Shown piece by piece: positions 50,084 to 63,884 of a stretch of DNA of 64,000 bases. Made by a program: the position numbers and the translations under genes. Source of the DNA: JBKQVT01 sp963804825 (lineage in GTDB: Bacteria > Planctomycetota > Planctomycetia > Pirellulales > Thermoguttaceae); NCBI GenBank assembly GCA_963804825.1, contig CAWDRV010000002.1, positions 1 to 64,000 on the forward strand, in the 5' to 3' direction. The first letter of the stretch is position 1. Each line of letters opens with the position of its first letter. The notes under the pieces were generated by a model. That model had not been told where the DNA came from and ran no database searches. It worked only from the letters and a program-made list of their open reading frames with translations.

Positions 50084-52072
50084 ATGCGGCCACGGTCACC
50101 TTGAACGGCAACCGCACGCTCAGCGGGCTGACGTTCAACAACACCCTCGGCGGCAGCTACACCATTGCCAGCACCGATGGCAGCACGCTGACGCTGGACA
50201 ACGGCATCGCGGCTGCCTCGCTGGCCAACAGCGGCGGCAACCATGTCATTTCCGCGCCGGTGACGATCAACAGCGACCTTGTGGTCAGCGCCGTGCCCGG
50301 CAGCAACCTGACGCTTTCCGGCGGATTCAGCGGCAACTCGGCCTTGAGTTTGAGCGTTGACGGCGGCGGCACCATGGTGCTGGCCGGCACCGGCGTCCAG
50401 TACAATGGCAACGTCAACGTCATCAGCGGCACCCTCCAGGTCGTCAACACCTGGACCGGCGGCCCCGGCGCGAGCCCCAACACCCAATATGGCTTTTCCG
50501 TCGGGCCTGCGTCCGCGTCCAACACGCTGAACATCGGCCCCGAACGGCGTCCTTGAGTTGTACGCGGACACGAGCAGCGTATACCAGGGCGACCAGGGCA
50601 GCAACGGGTCGATCGGCACCTCGGCCGGGACGTATATTACCGGCAATGGCATCCTCCGCAAGACCGGCAACGGCATCCTCGGTTTTGAAGCTTACGCTGG
50701 CTCCGTCACTATCCAGATGAGCGGCGGCACCATCGACATCGAGGGGGGCACGCTGCGCAACGGCGGATGGGGCGGCGCGAACTGGACCAACAATTTGGCC
50801 TCGATGAACATCGCCGCCGGGGCAAGCTTCGACACCTGGGAGGGCAACGACGTGGTTGTCGACGCCCTGACCGGCAGCGGCTCCATCACCTGCGGTTACG
50901 GCGGGGCAACCACCTCCTTGACCATCGGAGTGAACAACGGCTCCGGCACGTGGAGCGGCAACATCACGTCGAATTCCGTCGGCGCCCTTATCAAGGTTGG
51001 CACGGGCACCGAGGTGTTCGCCGCCGCCAACGATTACTATGGCAATCTGACCATCGCCGGCGGCGTGCTCCAACTGAATGACCCGAACGCGGTGCAAAAC
51101 AGCACGGTCAACGTCGGTGTCGACAACGGCCTGGCCTTCGGACCCGGCATCGGCACGTTTACCCTGGGCGGTTTGGCCGGCAGCGGGGCAGTGCCGCTGG
51201 CCGACACCAACAGCAACGCCGTTGCGATCCAGGTGGGCGGCAACAACCAGGATGCGAGTTATTCCGGCATCCTGAGCGGCAGCGGCAGCGTGACCAAGAC
51301 CGGCAACGGCACGCAGGTGCTCACCGGCAACAACACGTACGGCGGGGGCACGGTCGTCAACGGCGGCACCCTCGCCGTTTTCCCGGCAAGCGGCTCCGGC
51401 AGCGGGGTCGGAACCGGCCCGGTGACCGTCAATGCCGGGGCAACGTTGCTGGCCAACGGGGATGGCCCCTTGGGACCGAACAATAGCCCGGTTCGCGCTG
51501 ACCGTGAACGGCGGCGTGGTCAACAACAGCGCGAACTTGTACCTCGGCCCGGTGCAGATGACCGGCGGCACGATCACGGGAGGCAACTGGATCTTCCCGT
51601 CCAGCACGATCACGACCTACGCGGCGCCCACGACGGCCCAAATCGACCTTATCTTGATCAACCCCTTTGTCGCCCCGGACCCCAACAATTTTTCTCTTGA
51701 CTTTAACGTCGCTGCGCAACCCCGCGTTGGCCGTGGATTTGTCGGTAGGGTACGTGAATGATTGGGCCATTCCGGAGGGCTTTACCAAGGACGGCCCGGG
51801 CGTGATGGTCCTCGGCGGCGCCTGGGTAGACGGCAGTTATGCCATTGCGAGCACCGGCGGCGACAGCATACCGATCAACGCCGGCACGCTGGTGATCAAC
51901 GGTTGGTTTGGTGGCAGCGGCGGTTGGAATAGCATCGGAGTCGCCAGCGGCGCGACCTTGGCCGGCGTCGGTCCGATCAACACGACCCCGACTACGGTGC
52001 ACGCGGGCGGCACGCTCGCCCCAGGCTGGGCGGGCGTCGGCTCCACGCTGACGTTCGCGGCCGACTCGCCGT
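50084..52072 (+). pseudogene. Giant beta-helix PEP-CTERM protein, part 3 (four short frame-changed pieces)
   Basis: The coding signal continues but switches frame near 50541 (extra G in CCCGAACGGCGTC), 51490 (extra G in CCGGTTCGCGCTG), 51717 (extra base before AACCCCGCG) and 52072 (missing base before CTCGAGAGCGG). Content between the breaks: LTLSGGFSGNSALSLSVDGG, NTWTGGPGASPNTQYGFS, ETYN-like modules with MSGGTIDIEGGTLRNGGW, VNVGVDNGLAFGPGIGTFTL, and TGGTITGGNWIFPSSTITTY. Each correction is supported by a close copy elsewhere in the same gene, so I read these as parts of one protein. Confidence 0.75.
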
Positions 52073-55000
52073 TGTCCTCGAGAGCGGCAGTATCCTCGCC
52101 TATACGCTTGGCACGGGCACGGGCAGCGACAGCTTCCTTTTTGTCGGCGGTGATCTGACGCTCAGTTCAAGCATCACCTTGGACGTCACCCCTGGCGGCA
52201 GTTGGGGCAACGGCGCTTATGCCCTGGCCACCTTCAATTCGCTCACCGACAACTCCAGCAGCTTCGATGGCTGGACGGTCACCGGAACCGGCCTGGGCAA
52301 TCACCAGTACACCTTTGCCCTTGTCGGCAACAATCTCGACCTGATGGTGACGGCGCCGCAGATGATCTGGATTGGGCCGGGCGGTGGGAGCTGGGCCGAC
52401 TCGACCAATTGGCAAGGCGGCGATATCCCGACCAACCTGGGCGATACGGCCACGTTCGCCGACAGCATCGGCAACAGCACGGCCACGGTCACCTTGGACG
52501 GCAACCGCACGCTCAGCGGGCTGACCTTCAACAACACGCTCGGCGGCAGCTACTTCATCACCAGCACCGATGGCAGCACGCTGACGCTGGCCAATTATGG
52601 CAGCCCGGTGCCGGTGACCGTCACCGGCGGCGGCAGCCACACCATCGCGGCGCCGATGACGCTCGCCGATAGCATGAACTTCAGCGCCGACACCGGCAGC
52701 AGCTTGACGCTCTCCGGCGATGTCAACGGTGGCGGGAGCGTGATCGTCAACGGCTCGGGCACCCTGGTGATCACCGGCACGAATAATACGTACAGCGGCG
52801 GTACGACGGTCAACAGCGGCACGCTCTACGTCACCGCCGGGGCCTCCGACGGAGGTAGTGCGAGCATCAGCAACGTTGGCTTGGGCATGGTGACGGTCAA
52901 CGCCGGCGGCACGCTGATCGGCGAGGACAGGGCCTTGGGTTTCGGCTATAACACCATCGCCGCTCCGCTGACCATCAACGGCGGCGTCGTCACCGCCAAC
53001 GCCAACGGCGGTACGCCGTTTCCCGGTGCTCCCGGCATGCTGGAGTGCGGCGCGTTGACAATGACCGGCGGCACGATCAACGGCGACACGTTCGGCGTCA
53101 ATGGCCCCGTCACGATCAATGCGGGGGGCGGGCCGGCGATCATCTCCTCGACCGATTTCAGGCTCGTCAACACAAACGGCAGGCAGTCCTATTTCTACGT
53201 CAACGCGGACGCGGAGTTGGTCGTTTCGAGTTACATGTACGGTTGGGGCGCCAACACGCCGCTTACCAAGACCGGGGCGGGCACGATGATCCTCAATGGC
53301 CCCGTCGGCATCGACGGCCCAGCCACGATCGACGCCGGCACGCTGGTCGTCAATAATTCGTTCTCCTGTGGCGCACCGGTCTATGTGGCCTCCGCCGCGA
53401 CCTTGTCCGGCAGCGGCAACATAAGCGCGACCGTCAGTTCCAGCGGCACGATCGCCCCGTCCGGCACGCTGACGGTTAGTTTGCCGGTGACGCTCGAGAG
53501 CGGCAGCATCCTCGCCTATACGCTTGGCACGGGCACGGGCAGCGACAGCTTCTTGGCCGTCGGCGACAATTTGACGCTGAGTTCAAGCATCACCTTGGCC
53601 GTCACCCCCGGCAGCAGTTGGGGCCTCGGCGGCACTTACCCCCTGGCCACCTTCAACTCGCTCACCGACAATTCCAGCAGCTTCGATGGCTGGACGGTCA
53701 CCGGAATCGGCCTGGGCAATCGCCAGTACACCTTTGCCCTTGTCGGCAACAGTCTCGACCTGACGGTGACGGTGCTGCAGATGATCTGGATTGGGCCGGG
53801 CGGTGGGAGCTGGGCCGACTCGACCAATTGGCAAGGCGGCGATATCCCGACCAACCTGGGCGATACGGCCACGTTCGCCGACAGCATCGGCAACAGCACG
53901 GCCACGGTCACCTTGGACGGCAACCGCACGCTCAGCGGGCTGACCTTCAACAACACCCTCGGCGGCAGCTACTTCATCACCAGCACCGACGGCAGCACGC
54001 TGACGCTGGCCAATTATGGCAGCCCGGTGCCGGTGACCGTCACCGGCGGCGGCAGCCACACCATCGCGGCGCCGGTGACGCTCGCCGATAGCATGAACTT
54101 CAGCGCCGACGCCGGCAGCAGCTTGACGCTCTCCGGCGATGTCAACGGTGGCGGGACCGTGATCGTCAACGGCTCGGGCACCCTGACGATCACCGGCACG
54201 AATAATACGTACACCGGCGGCACGGTCGTCAACGGCGGCACCCTCAGCCTTGGGCCGGGATATGTGTCCGGATGGTCGGCGGTCGGCAGCCTTGTCGGAA
54301 CTGGCCCGGTGACGGTCAACGCCGGCGGGACGCTGATTGGGCAGAATTGCTCTATGGGCTTCGGCTATTCTGGCTGGAACGGATATCAGGCATCTGACTT
54401 GATCGTCAACGGCGGCGTCGTCACCTCCAACGTAAACTTCGATGACCAAGCAGGATTCAACGTCGGCAACTTGACGATGGCCGGCGGCACGATCAATGGT
54501 GGCATCTTCACCATCAACGGCGCGATTACGGTCACCGGGCCCGCGCCGGCGATCATCTCCGCGAGCCTACTCAATATCGACGGCGTGGGCCGCAACGACA
54601 ATGGACCCATTGGCCAGTTTACCGTCGGCACCGGCGCAGCGTTGGTGATCACCAGTCCTGTCACCATCTGGGGAGGCTGGGCGTCCATCAGCAAATACGG
54701 CCCGGGCGTGTTGGAATTCGACGGTCCGGTCAGTCTCACAGCCTCGTCGCCTGTGCCCGTCAACGGCGGCACCATGGTGATCAATAACCAACTGAGCAAC
54801 TGGAACCCGAACACCAACAGCACCACCGACGGGATCGTGGCCGTTGGCGCCAGCGGGACCCTCTCCGGCACCGGCCAGGTAAACATGGCCGTCGATTCGT
54901 TCGGCACGATTGCGCCGGGCTACAGCGGCGCCGGCACGTTGACGGTTAGTTTGCCGGTGACGCTCGAGAGCGGCAGCATCCTCGCCTATACGCTCGGCAC

Positions 55001-58000
55001 GGGCACGGGCAGCGACAGCTTCTTGGCCGTCGGCGACAATTTGACGCTCAGTTCGAGCATCACCTTGGCCGTCACCCCTGGCGGCAGTTGGGGCAACGGC
55101 ACCTACTCGCTGGCCACCTTCAATTCGCTCACCGACAACTCCAGCAGCTTTAGTGGCTGGACGATCACCGGAACCGGCCTGGGCAATCACCGCTACACCT
55201 TCAGCCTTGTCGGCGACAGTCTCGATCTGACCGTTGCGGCAGCGGTCAACGCGTGGTGGAACGTGGCGGGCGACGGCAGTTGGAGCGCGTCGGCCTCGGG
55301 CAATTGGCTCCAAAATTGGCTCCCCGCCATCAGCAGCCCGGTCGATGCCGGTGATACTGCCCATTTCGGCAACATTATCGGCGCGAATAATTCTGCGACC
55401 GTGACCATCGACGGCGGGCCCGTGAGCGTCGGAACCTTGACCTTCCACACCACCAACGGCGGCAGCTATACCATCGCCGGCGACAGCGTCAACACCCTGA
55501 CCCTGGACAACGACGGAAACGCCGCCCAATTGAACAATTACGGCGGCAACCACTTCATCACCGCACCGGTGACGATCAACAGCAACCTTGCGGTCACCGC
55601 CGTGCCCGGCAGCAACCTGACGCTTTCCGGCGGATTCAGCGGCAACTCGGCCTTGAGTTTGAGCGTGGACGGTGGCGGCACCATGGTGCTGGCCGGCTCC
55701 GGCGTCAATTTCGACGGCAACGTGACGGTCAACAACGGCACGCTCCGCGTCCAGAACGGCATCGCTCCGGGCGGCGGCGGGGCCCCCGGCTTCTCCGTGG
55801 GCAGCGGCAGCAACGTTCTGACCACCGGCCCCAACGGCGTCTTGGAAATCTCCACCGGCACCGACACCGGCTGGAGTTACGACAACGGCGGCGGCGGCTT
55901 CGACTTCGACAACCAGGGCCTGGGACTCAACGGAACGACGACGATTACCGGCAACGGCGTCTTCCGCAAGACGGGCGCCGGCATTCTCTCCCTGGCCGGC
56001 AACGACGGCAACGGCCGCGTGAACATGGCCATGACCGGCGGCACCATTGACATCGAGGAGGGCGGTCTGCGCAACGGCGGCTGGCAGGCCTGCAATTGGG
56101 ACAACAACCAGGCATCGATGAACATTGCCGCGGGGGCGACGTTTTATCTGTGGGCGGGCCAGCCCGTCTATATCGATGCCTTGACCGGCTCCGGGACGAT
56201 TGATCACGGCTATTGGGGGAGTTGCCCGCTGACCATCGGCGTCGCGAACGGCTCGGGCACGTGGTCGGGCAACATCGCCACGTCCGAGGGGAGCGTGACG
56301 AAGACGGGCGCGGGCACCGAGGTGTTTGCCAGCCCGAACACGTATGCCGATCCGACTTATGTTACCGGCGGGGTGCTCCAACTCAACGACCCGAACGCGG
56401 TGCAAAACAGCACGGTCAACGTCAATGTGGACAACGGCCTGGCCTTCGGAAGCGGTATCGGCACGTTCAACGTGGGCGGCTTGTCCGGTGGCAACAGTTT
56501 CGCCCTGACCGACGTCGGCGGCAGCGCCGTCACGCTCAGCGTCGGCGGCAACAACCAGAGCACGACCTACGACGGCTCGCTAACGGGCCTGGGCAATCTG
56601 ACGAAGGTCGGCAATGGCACGCTGACGTTGACAGGCATCCAGAGCTACCCCGGCGCGACCACCATCAGCGGCGGCGTGCTCCAGCTTAACCACGCCAACG
56701 CGGTGCAAAACAGCACGGTCAACGTCGCTGTGGACAACGGCCTGGCCTTCGGAAGCGGCATCGGCACGTTCAACGTGGGCGGACTGCGGGGCACCGGCGC
56801 CGTTCCCCTGACCAACGTCGTCGGCGGCGCCGTCACGCTCAGCGTCGGCGGCAACAACCAGAGCACGACCTACACCGGTTCGCTCAACGGCGCCGGCAAC
56901 CTCACCAAGGTTGGCGCCGGCACGCTCACTTTGGGTGGCGCAAATACCTACGCTGGCGCGACGAACATTAGCGGCGGCGTGCTCCAGTTGACGTCGAGCC
57001 AGCCGCTGATCTGGTTCGACGCGAGCAACTCCGGCGCCGTCGTCACCAGCGGCGGCAGCGTGGCTCAATTGACGAACCTCGGCAGCCTCGGGCCCACCGG
57101 CAACGCGACGGGCCCGACGACCGCCGGCTTCGGTCCGTCGCACCTGCTGCCCACCCTGAATGCCGCCAACACCGCATTCAACGGCATGCCCACCGTCAGC
57201 TTCGGCTACGTCGGCGGAGACACCCCCGAAGGGCCTAGCACGAATAACGGCCAAGGCAACGGCACGGTGTTGCAGTTCAATAATGCCGGCCTGCTCAATA
57301 ATACCTCCTATACCATCCTGGCAGTCGCGGCGCGGTCGTTCAACAACGGCGCGCTGGCGCCCTGGGGCGGAAACCAGGCCACCAACGTCAATTTGTTCTT
57401 GGGCACGTATGGGGTAAGTGGGAATGGCGGCCTCAGCCTGGGTTATGATGGCACCGGCGCCGATGCCCAGGGGCAGTACCAGCTTGGACAGTACGGTAAT
57501 AGTTTGTCCGGCGGCAGCCCGCCTATGGCCAGCACGATGTACGGCCCCACGGTCCCGGAAACCGCCGAGGTCATCACCGCTGAACTGGACACGGCAGTCG
57601 GCCATTCGCTCAGCGTCGATGGCGTGATGGTCGCCTCGAATACCGACCCGTCTACGCTTGTCAGCAATGGCGGCCAGAACAACACCAGCTTCCTCGGCAC
57701 CGGCAACAATCTCCCCGACAACGGCTTCTTCAACGGCGACCTCGGCGAGGTGCTGATTTTCAACTGCGCCCTGACGCCCGCCCAGCAAGCGGCCGCCGAA
57801 GCCTACCTGGAGTACAAGTGGCTGGGCATCGGCACGCCGGTCGCGGTGCCCTCGTTTATGACCAACCCTTCCGGCTCGTTGCCTAGCGACACGCCGGTGA
57901 CCATCAGCAGCGGCGGCACGCTCGATCTGAACAACCTCAACCAGACGATCGGCTCGCTCAGCAGCACCGACCCATCGGCGCAGGTCTCGCTGGATGCTGC

Positions 58001-61000
58001 GGTCCTCACCACGGGCAGCGACAACACCAACACCACGTACGCCGGCGGGATCAACGGCAGCGGCGGGCTGACCAAGATCGGCAGCGGCGCCTTCGTGCTC
58101 AGCGGCAACGTCGCCTACACCGGCCTGACGACCGTCGCGGCCGGCACTCTGCAGCTCGGCAACGGTGGCACGAGCGGCTCGATCAAGGGCAGCAGCGGCG
58201 TTGTCACCGCCACCAACGCCGTCCTGGCGTTCAATCGCTCGGACGCCGTGACCTTCGCGCAACCGATCGGCGGCGGCGGCGGCCTGACTCAAATGGGCCC
58301 CGGCTTGCTGGTCCTCACCAACGCCCAGAATACTTACACCGGCCCGACGCTGATCAGCGGCGGCACCCTGGCGCTGGCCATGGCGCTGGTGCCGTCCGCT
58401 CCGGCGGCCCCCACCCCGCTGGCCCATTACACGATGGACGGCCCGCTCGGGGCAATCGCATCTGGGGGCACGATAGCCGATTCCAGCGGCAACGGCTACA
58501 CCGCGACCATGACCGGTACCGGGGCAAGCTTTGTTGGCGGGGTGATCGGGCAGGCCATAAAGTTTACCAGCCCCTCCCACCTCGACACCGGCGACCTTGG
58601 GCAATCCAGTGCGTGGACCGAGTCCGTGTGGATTAATATTCCCGCGGCGAACATAGGCACCCTTGCCTATTTCACCGATGGCCGCCAAGGCGGCGGGAAT
58701 GGGTACAACCTGTCCTTCTATAACGGCGGTAATACCCTCTATGCCAGAATCCCAAGCGCGGCGGGCGGAGACGTCCTTGACATTGGCGAGTCGTTTCCGT
58801 TGAGCGCCGATACTTGGCACCTCCTCACCACCACGGTGGGGGCGGGGACATTCAACGTCTACTTCGACGGGACGCTTCAAGCCACGGCCGCGTACAGCGG
58901 CACGGCTCAGCTCATGAGTGTCGGGGATGGTTTGCGCATCGGCGCCAGGGCTAGTACCGGAGCCTACCAGTTCACGGGCTCGGTGGACGACTTCAACCTG
59001 TATTCCTCCGTGCTCACGGCGGACCAGATCCAACAGTTGTACGCGAGCGAGGTGAGCGGTCTGCCGACGGGGACCCCCTTGCAGGTAGCCAGCGCGGGCG
59101 TCTTTGACATGGGCGGCGGCCAGCAGACCATTTCCTCGCTGTCCGATGGCCCCGGCGGCGGCGGGCAAGTGATCAACAGCAACGCCTCGCTGCCGTCCAC
59201 CCTGACCGTCAGCGCCACCGGCGGCACGAGCACTTTCAGCGGCGTGGTCGCCGGCGGCAATGGCTTGGGTACGATCAACCTCGTCATGACCGGCAACGGC
59301 GTCCAGACGCTATCGGGCGCCGGCATTACTTATACGGGTGACACCACGGTCACCAGCGGCACGCTCCAACTCGTCAACGCCATCTATTTCTCGAACACGG
59401 GTCCCGGCGGAGTCACTCCCGCCAATACCATTACCATCGCTTCCGGCGGTGTCCTCGCGATCTACCTGGATGCCACAACGTCGTGGAGTGGGTGGGAGGG
59501 AGAGCAGAGCGCGTTGGGCACCGCGGGCGGGACGACGATCGTCGGCGCCGGCGTCTTCCAAAAGACGGGCCCCGGCATCCTCGAATTGGGCGGCCAGAAC
59601 GGCGGCGGATCGGTCACCTTCGCCATGAGCGGCGGCACGATCGACATCGAGGGAGGCACGCTCCGCAACGGCGGCTGGCAGGGCCAGAACTGGACCAACA
59701 ACCTCGCGTCGCTCAACGTCGCCAGCGGGGCGACCTTCGACATCTGGAACGGCAACCAGGTCTTCGTCGATGCCGTGACCGGCGCCGGAACGATTACCTC
59801 GAACTACGGCGGCGCGCCCCCGCTGACCATCGGAGTGAACAACGGCTCCGGCACCTTTGACGGCGCCATCCAGGACGGTGCGGGACAGGTCGCCCTGATT
59901 AAGACGGGCGCGGGCGTCCAGGTGCTCACCGGCGCCAGCGCCTATACCGGCGATACGAACGTCAATGGCGGCGTGTTGATGGTCCACGGCTCGCTGAACT
60001 CCGGCGGCAACGTGTACGTCAACAACACCGCCACTCTCAGCGGCAGCGGCAGCGTCGGCAACGTGATCGTAAACTCCGGCGGCACGGTCGCCCCAGGCGT
60101 GCTCGGCAGCGGCACCCTGGCGGCGTCAAACGGGATCTTCAATACCGGCGCCGTCCTCGCGTATACGCTCGGCACGGGCAACGGCGCCGACGGCCTGCTG
60201 GCCTTCAGCGGCAACCTCACGTTGAACCCCGGGGTCACTTTGAGCCTCACCCCCAGCGATAGTTTTGGCCTCGGTACGTGGGCCCTGGCGACCTTCGCTT
60301 CGGTCACCGACAACTCCGTCAACTTCAGCGGCTGGACGGTCACGGGGCCGGCCAGTGCCTCTTACGCCTACCAATTTGTCATCAACAGCGGCACTCTTGA
60401 TCTGACCGTCTCGACGCTTGTTCCAGCGGTCAGCGCGTGGTGGAACGTGGCGGGCGACGGGAGTTGGAACACGTCGGCTTCGGGCAATTGGCTCCAAAAT
60501 TGGCTCCCCGCCGCCAACAGCCCGTCCAGGGCCGGTGATACTGCCCATTTCGGCACCGTCATCGGGTCCAGTAGTGTCACCGTGACCATCGACGGCGGGC
60601 CCGTGAGCGTCGGAACCTTGACCTTCCACACCACCGGCGGCGGCAGCTATACCATCGCCGGCGACAGCGTCAATACCCTGACCCTGGACAACGGCGGAAA
60701 CACCGCCCAGTTGAAGAATTACGGCGGCAACCACTTCATCACCGCGCCGGTCATCATGGCCAGCAACCTTGCGGTCACCGCCGCGCCCGGCAGCAGCATC
60801 ACCATTTCCGGCGGATTCAACGGCAACTCGGCCTTGAGTTTGAGCGTTGACGGCGGCGGCACCATGGTGCTGGTCGGCACCGGCGTCCAGTACAATGGCA
60901 ACGTCAACGTCAGCAGCGGCACCCTCCGGGTGGTCAACACGTGGACCGGCGGCCCTGGCGCAAGTCCCAACACCCAATATGGCTTTTCCGCCGGGCCTGC

Positions 61001-63111
61001 GACCGCGCCCAATGTCCTCAACACCTCGGCCGGGGGCGTGCTGGAGCTTTACGTTGACGACAGCGACCCGTATCAGGGCGACAACGATGGCGGCTGGGGC
61101 GACAACACGTTTGCCGGCGCCACCGGCGCCAGCCCGGTTAGCCATGCCTCGCTGGGCACGCAGGCCGGGACGATCGTCACCGGCAACGGCGTCTTCCTCA
61201 AGACCGGCCCCGGCGTCCTGGCTTTCGAGACGTACAACAGCTCCATCAGCTTCCAGATGACCGGCGGGACGATCGATATCGAAGACGGCCTCGTCCGCAA
61301 CGGCTCCTGGGGCGGCGCGGACTGGACCAACAACAAGGCCTCGCTGACGATCGGGCCCAATGGGTGGTTCGACATTTGGCGGAGCAATGCCCCGACGAAC
61401 GATGTCATCGTCAACGCCCTGAACGGCAGCGGCCACTTCAATGTTGATGATGGCTATGGCACGAACATGTACCTGACCATCGGCGTGAACAACGGCTCCG
61501 GCACGTGGAGCGGCGAGATCAGCGACGAGTCCAACACCCTCTACGTGACCAAGAACGGCAGCGGCACCGAAGTGTTCGCAAGCGCCAACATTTACACGGG
61601 CGACACCAACATCAACAACGGCGTGCTCAAGGTTGCCGACCCCAACGCGTTGCAGAACACCACGGTGTATGTGAACGTCAACAACGGCCTGGCCTTCGCA
61701 AACGGCGTGAGCACGGCCAATTTGGGTGGACTGAGCGGCTCCGGCAATATCTCCTTGACCACCGCCGACCCCAATCCTGTCACCATCAGCGTCGGCGGCA
61801 ACAACAAGGACACGACCTACAGCGGCTCGCTGTCGGGATCGGGCGGCCTGACGAAGACCGGCAATGGCACGTTGACCTTGACCAACTTCCACAGCTATCA
61901 AGGCGCGACCACGATCAACAACGGCACCCTGGCGCTGTCCCCCATCGTGATTTCGGGGGCCATACCTGGCTTGATCCTGGACGGGGATTTTTCAGTTCCC
62001 GACGTCGGCGGTGGGTGGTCCGGCTTCGATCCCGGCGGGTCTCCGTGGACGTTCCTCGGGTATTCGGCCGTCCACGGCCCGGGCAGCCCCTACACTCCGC
62101 CCACTCCGTTCCCGGCTGGCACCACCCAGTGCGCCCATGTCCAGGACGCTGGGAACGTGGGATCATTCAGCCAGGTCATAACATCCGGCTCGTCGTATAG
62201 CAACCTCGTGATCAGCTTTTACAGCGCCTACCGCTTCGGTCCGGATCCGTTCCAGGTCCAGATTGATGGCGTTGACGTGGGCGACTTCAGCCCCGCCAGC
62301 AACAGCAGTTGGGTGTCCTACTCCACAAGCGCCTTTAGCTTGAGCGCGGGTACCCATACCATCGCGTTCGTGGGCCAGAGCATCGGCGGCGGCGATGTGT
62401 CGTCGTTTATCGACAACGTGGTGATCGGCACGCCCCCGAGCTACATTGCCAACACCGACATGCTGCCGGCGACCACGCCGGTTACCATCGACGCGGCTGG
62501 AAAGTTGGACCTCGCCGGCAACAAACAGCGGGTGGCCTCCCTGTCCGACGGCGCCAATGGTGGCGGGACAGTGCTCAACAGCAACGCCAGCCTGGCATCC
62601 ACGCTGACCATCAGCCCCACCGACGGCGCGACGAAAACCTTCAGCGGTAATATCGGCGGCGTCGGCCCGGGCACGATCGCACTCGTCATGAGCGGCAACG
62701 GAATCCAAGTGTTGACCGGGACGAACACGTACACCGGCGGCACCGAAGCTTCGGGCGGGACGCTCGACTTCGCCACGCCCAGCGCCCTTCCGAGCACGGG
62801 GATTGTGACGGTCGATGCCGGTGGCTACGTGGCGTTGGGAGCGCTGTTCGGGCGCCTCGTCGCCCGCAGGGACGAGCGAGGAATCGTCCGTGGAAACGAC
62901 CGCCACGACGGCGACGACTTCAACCACAACGGTGACAACGACGACAGCGGCGACAACGGACACCAGCAGCATCGTGGCCGGCAGCGGTGCTGTCGTAACA
63001 ACCGGCGGCCGACCGGCATCCGTGCCGGAGCCGAGCACCGTGGTCCTGTTGCTGGCTGGGGCGGCCGCGTTGGCCGCTGCGGCCTGGAAGCGGAGGAAGC
63101 TCGTAGGTTGA
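52073..63111 (+). CDS. Giant beta-helix PEP-CTERM protein, part 4 (repeats, lectin-like domains, anchor)
   Basis: About 3,600 codons in one frame to 62850, then one extra G (TTCGGGCGCCTCG versus the TCAGCGCCTCG of the 23420 gene) and 87 more codons to TGA 63111. Main parts: modules of 473 residues with MIWIGPGGGSWADSTNWQGG and NRTLSGLTFNNTLGGSYFIT (52361 and 53780); VSAWWNVAGDGSWNTSASGN modules (55245, 60430); a concanavalin-like domain at 57000-57840 (PLIWFDASNSGAVVTSGGSV; LGEVLIFNCALTPAQQAAAE); a LamG domain at 58410-59050 (AWTESVWINI; DTWHLLTTTV; FNVYFDGTLQ); a galactose-binding-like domain at 61965-62450 (LILDGDFSVPDVGGGWSGFD; SFSQVITSG; TIAFVGQSIGGGDVSSFIDN); a Thr-rich spacer; and the anchor VPEPSTVVLLLAGAAALAAA plus WKRRK. 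With parts 1-3 the protein would be about 6,700 residues. Confidence 0.88.
52361..54220 (+). repeat. Dispersed pair of near-identical about 440-bp blocks, 1419 bp apart
   Basis: Blocks starting GATGATCTGGATTGGGCCGG at 52361 and 53780 are nearly identical through the GTNNTY repeat end. The offset of 1419 bp is 473 codons. The segment GSILAYTLGTGTGSDSFLAV before them occurs three times (about 52090, 53505, 54965). Confidence 0.8.
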
Positions 63112-63178
63112 AGACTGGGTCGGAAACGGTAAAGGGATCGGGAAACCGGTAAACGGGTCGGGAATCGCAACAGCCATA

Positions 63179-63207
63179 TTGCCTCTCCCGACTCGACCCG
63201 GTATATT
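63179..63207 (+). promoter_or_regulatory. Candidate promoter of the small conserved gene
   Basis: TTGCCT (63179-63184), 17-bp spacer, TATATT (63202-63207), 97 bp before the start at 63304. An imperfect inverted repeat (CGGGTCGGGA near 63154, TCCCGACTCGACCCG at 63186) overlaps it and could end the giant gene or act as an operator. Confidence 0.4.
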
Positions 63208-63303
63208 CGAAGAGGGTGGAATTCGCTCCACTCCATAACCTCCGGGTCGCGGAATTGGGCCCAGAGGGTTCTTGTTGCATATTGCCCTTTCGGAGGACGA
63301 ACC

Positions 63304-63561
63304 GTGGACATTGCGGGTATTCGTGAGGCACTTCGCCGCGAGCCGTTCGAACCCTTCGTGATCCGGCTCGCCGACGGCCGATCGGTGGCCGTAAAGCATC
63401 CGGAGTTCGTGGCCCTCGCGCCTCGTCGCATCATCGTCGTGGCGGACGACGAAGTCGGTTCATGGTCCGTCCTTGAACCTCTGCTCATCGTGTCGCTTGA
63501 TTACCGCTCCGTGAGGCGAAAGGGCGGCAACGGCGCGCACAAGAAGAACCCGAGATCCTGA
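63304..63561 (+). CDS. Small conserved planctomycete protein of unknown function
   Basis: 85 residues from GTG 63304, with GGAGG 8 bases upstream. The sequence IREALRREPFEPFVIRLADG followed by RSVAVKHPEFVALAPRRIIV matches a small protein family I recall as frequent in planctomycetes, usually of 70-85 residues and beta-rich, with no assigned role. The C-terminal tail (SVRRKGGNGAHKKNPRS) is basic. There is no signal peptide or membrane segment. It stands alone between the giant gene and an unrelated gene, with its own likely promoter. Confidence 0.8.
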   Translation: MDIAGIREALRREPFEPFVIRLADGRSVAVKHPEFVALAPRRIIVVADDEVGSWSVLEPLLIVSLDYRSVRRKGGNGAHKKNPRS

Positions 63562-63884
63562 AACCTCCCGGCCGGACGCCCGCATCTCTCGCGAAAGTAG
63601 TCGGTCCCGGCGACCCTGCTGTGCCGCTCGGTCACGCCGCACACGTCCGTAGACATTGCGAATGTCTTCCGACGCCAAGGAGCCCCCTCCGCGGGTATGT
63701 CCCGATGCTACCCGCGATGGGCACTCTTCGGGCGCGCGAGTGCGCCCTTGAAACGACAGACCGCGTTTGGGACGGTGCGATCACCAGTGGAACGACTTCG
63801 CCGTCCCGTCTGCCCGCGTGCTACGATTACATAGCGAGTTTTCGGCCGAGGTGTCCTCGGTGGGCGCGGGGCGGAGGCGGGCAT
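63562..63884. other. Intergenic region, nothing recognised
   Basis: GC-rich, 323 bp. No convincing gene, RNA or strong promoter seen; apparent open frames lack ribosome sites and look like chance. Confidence 0.5.
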
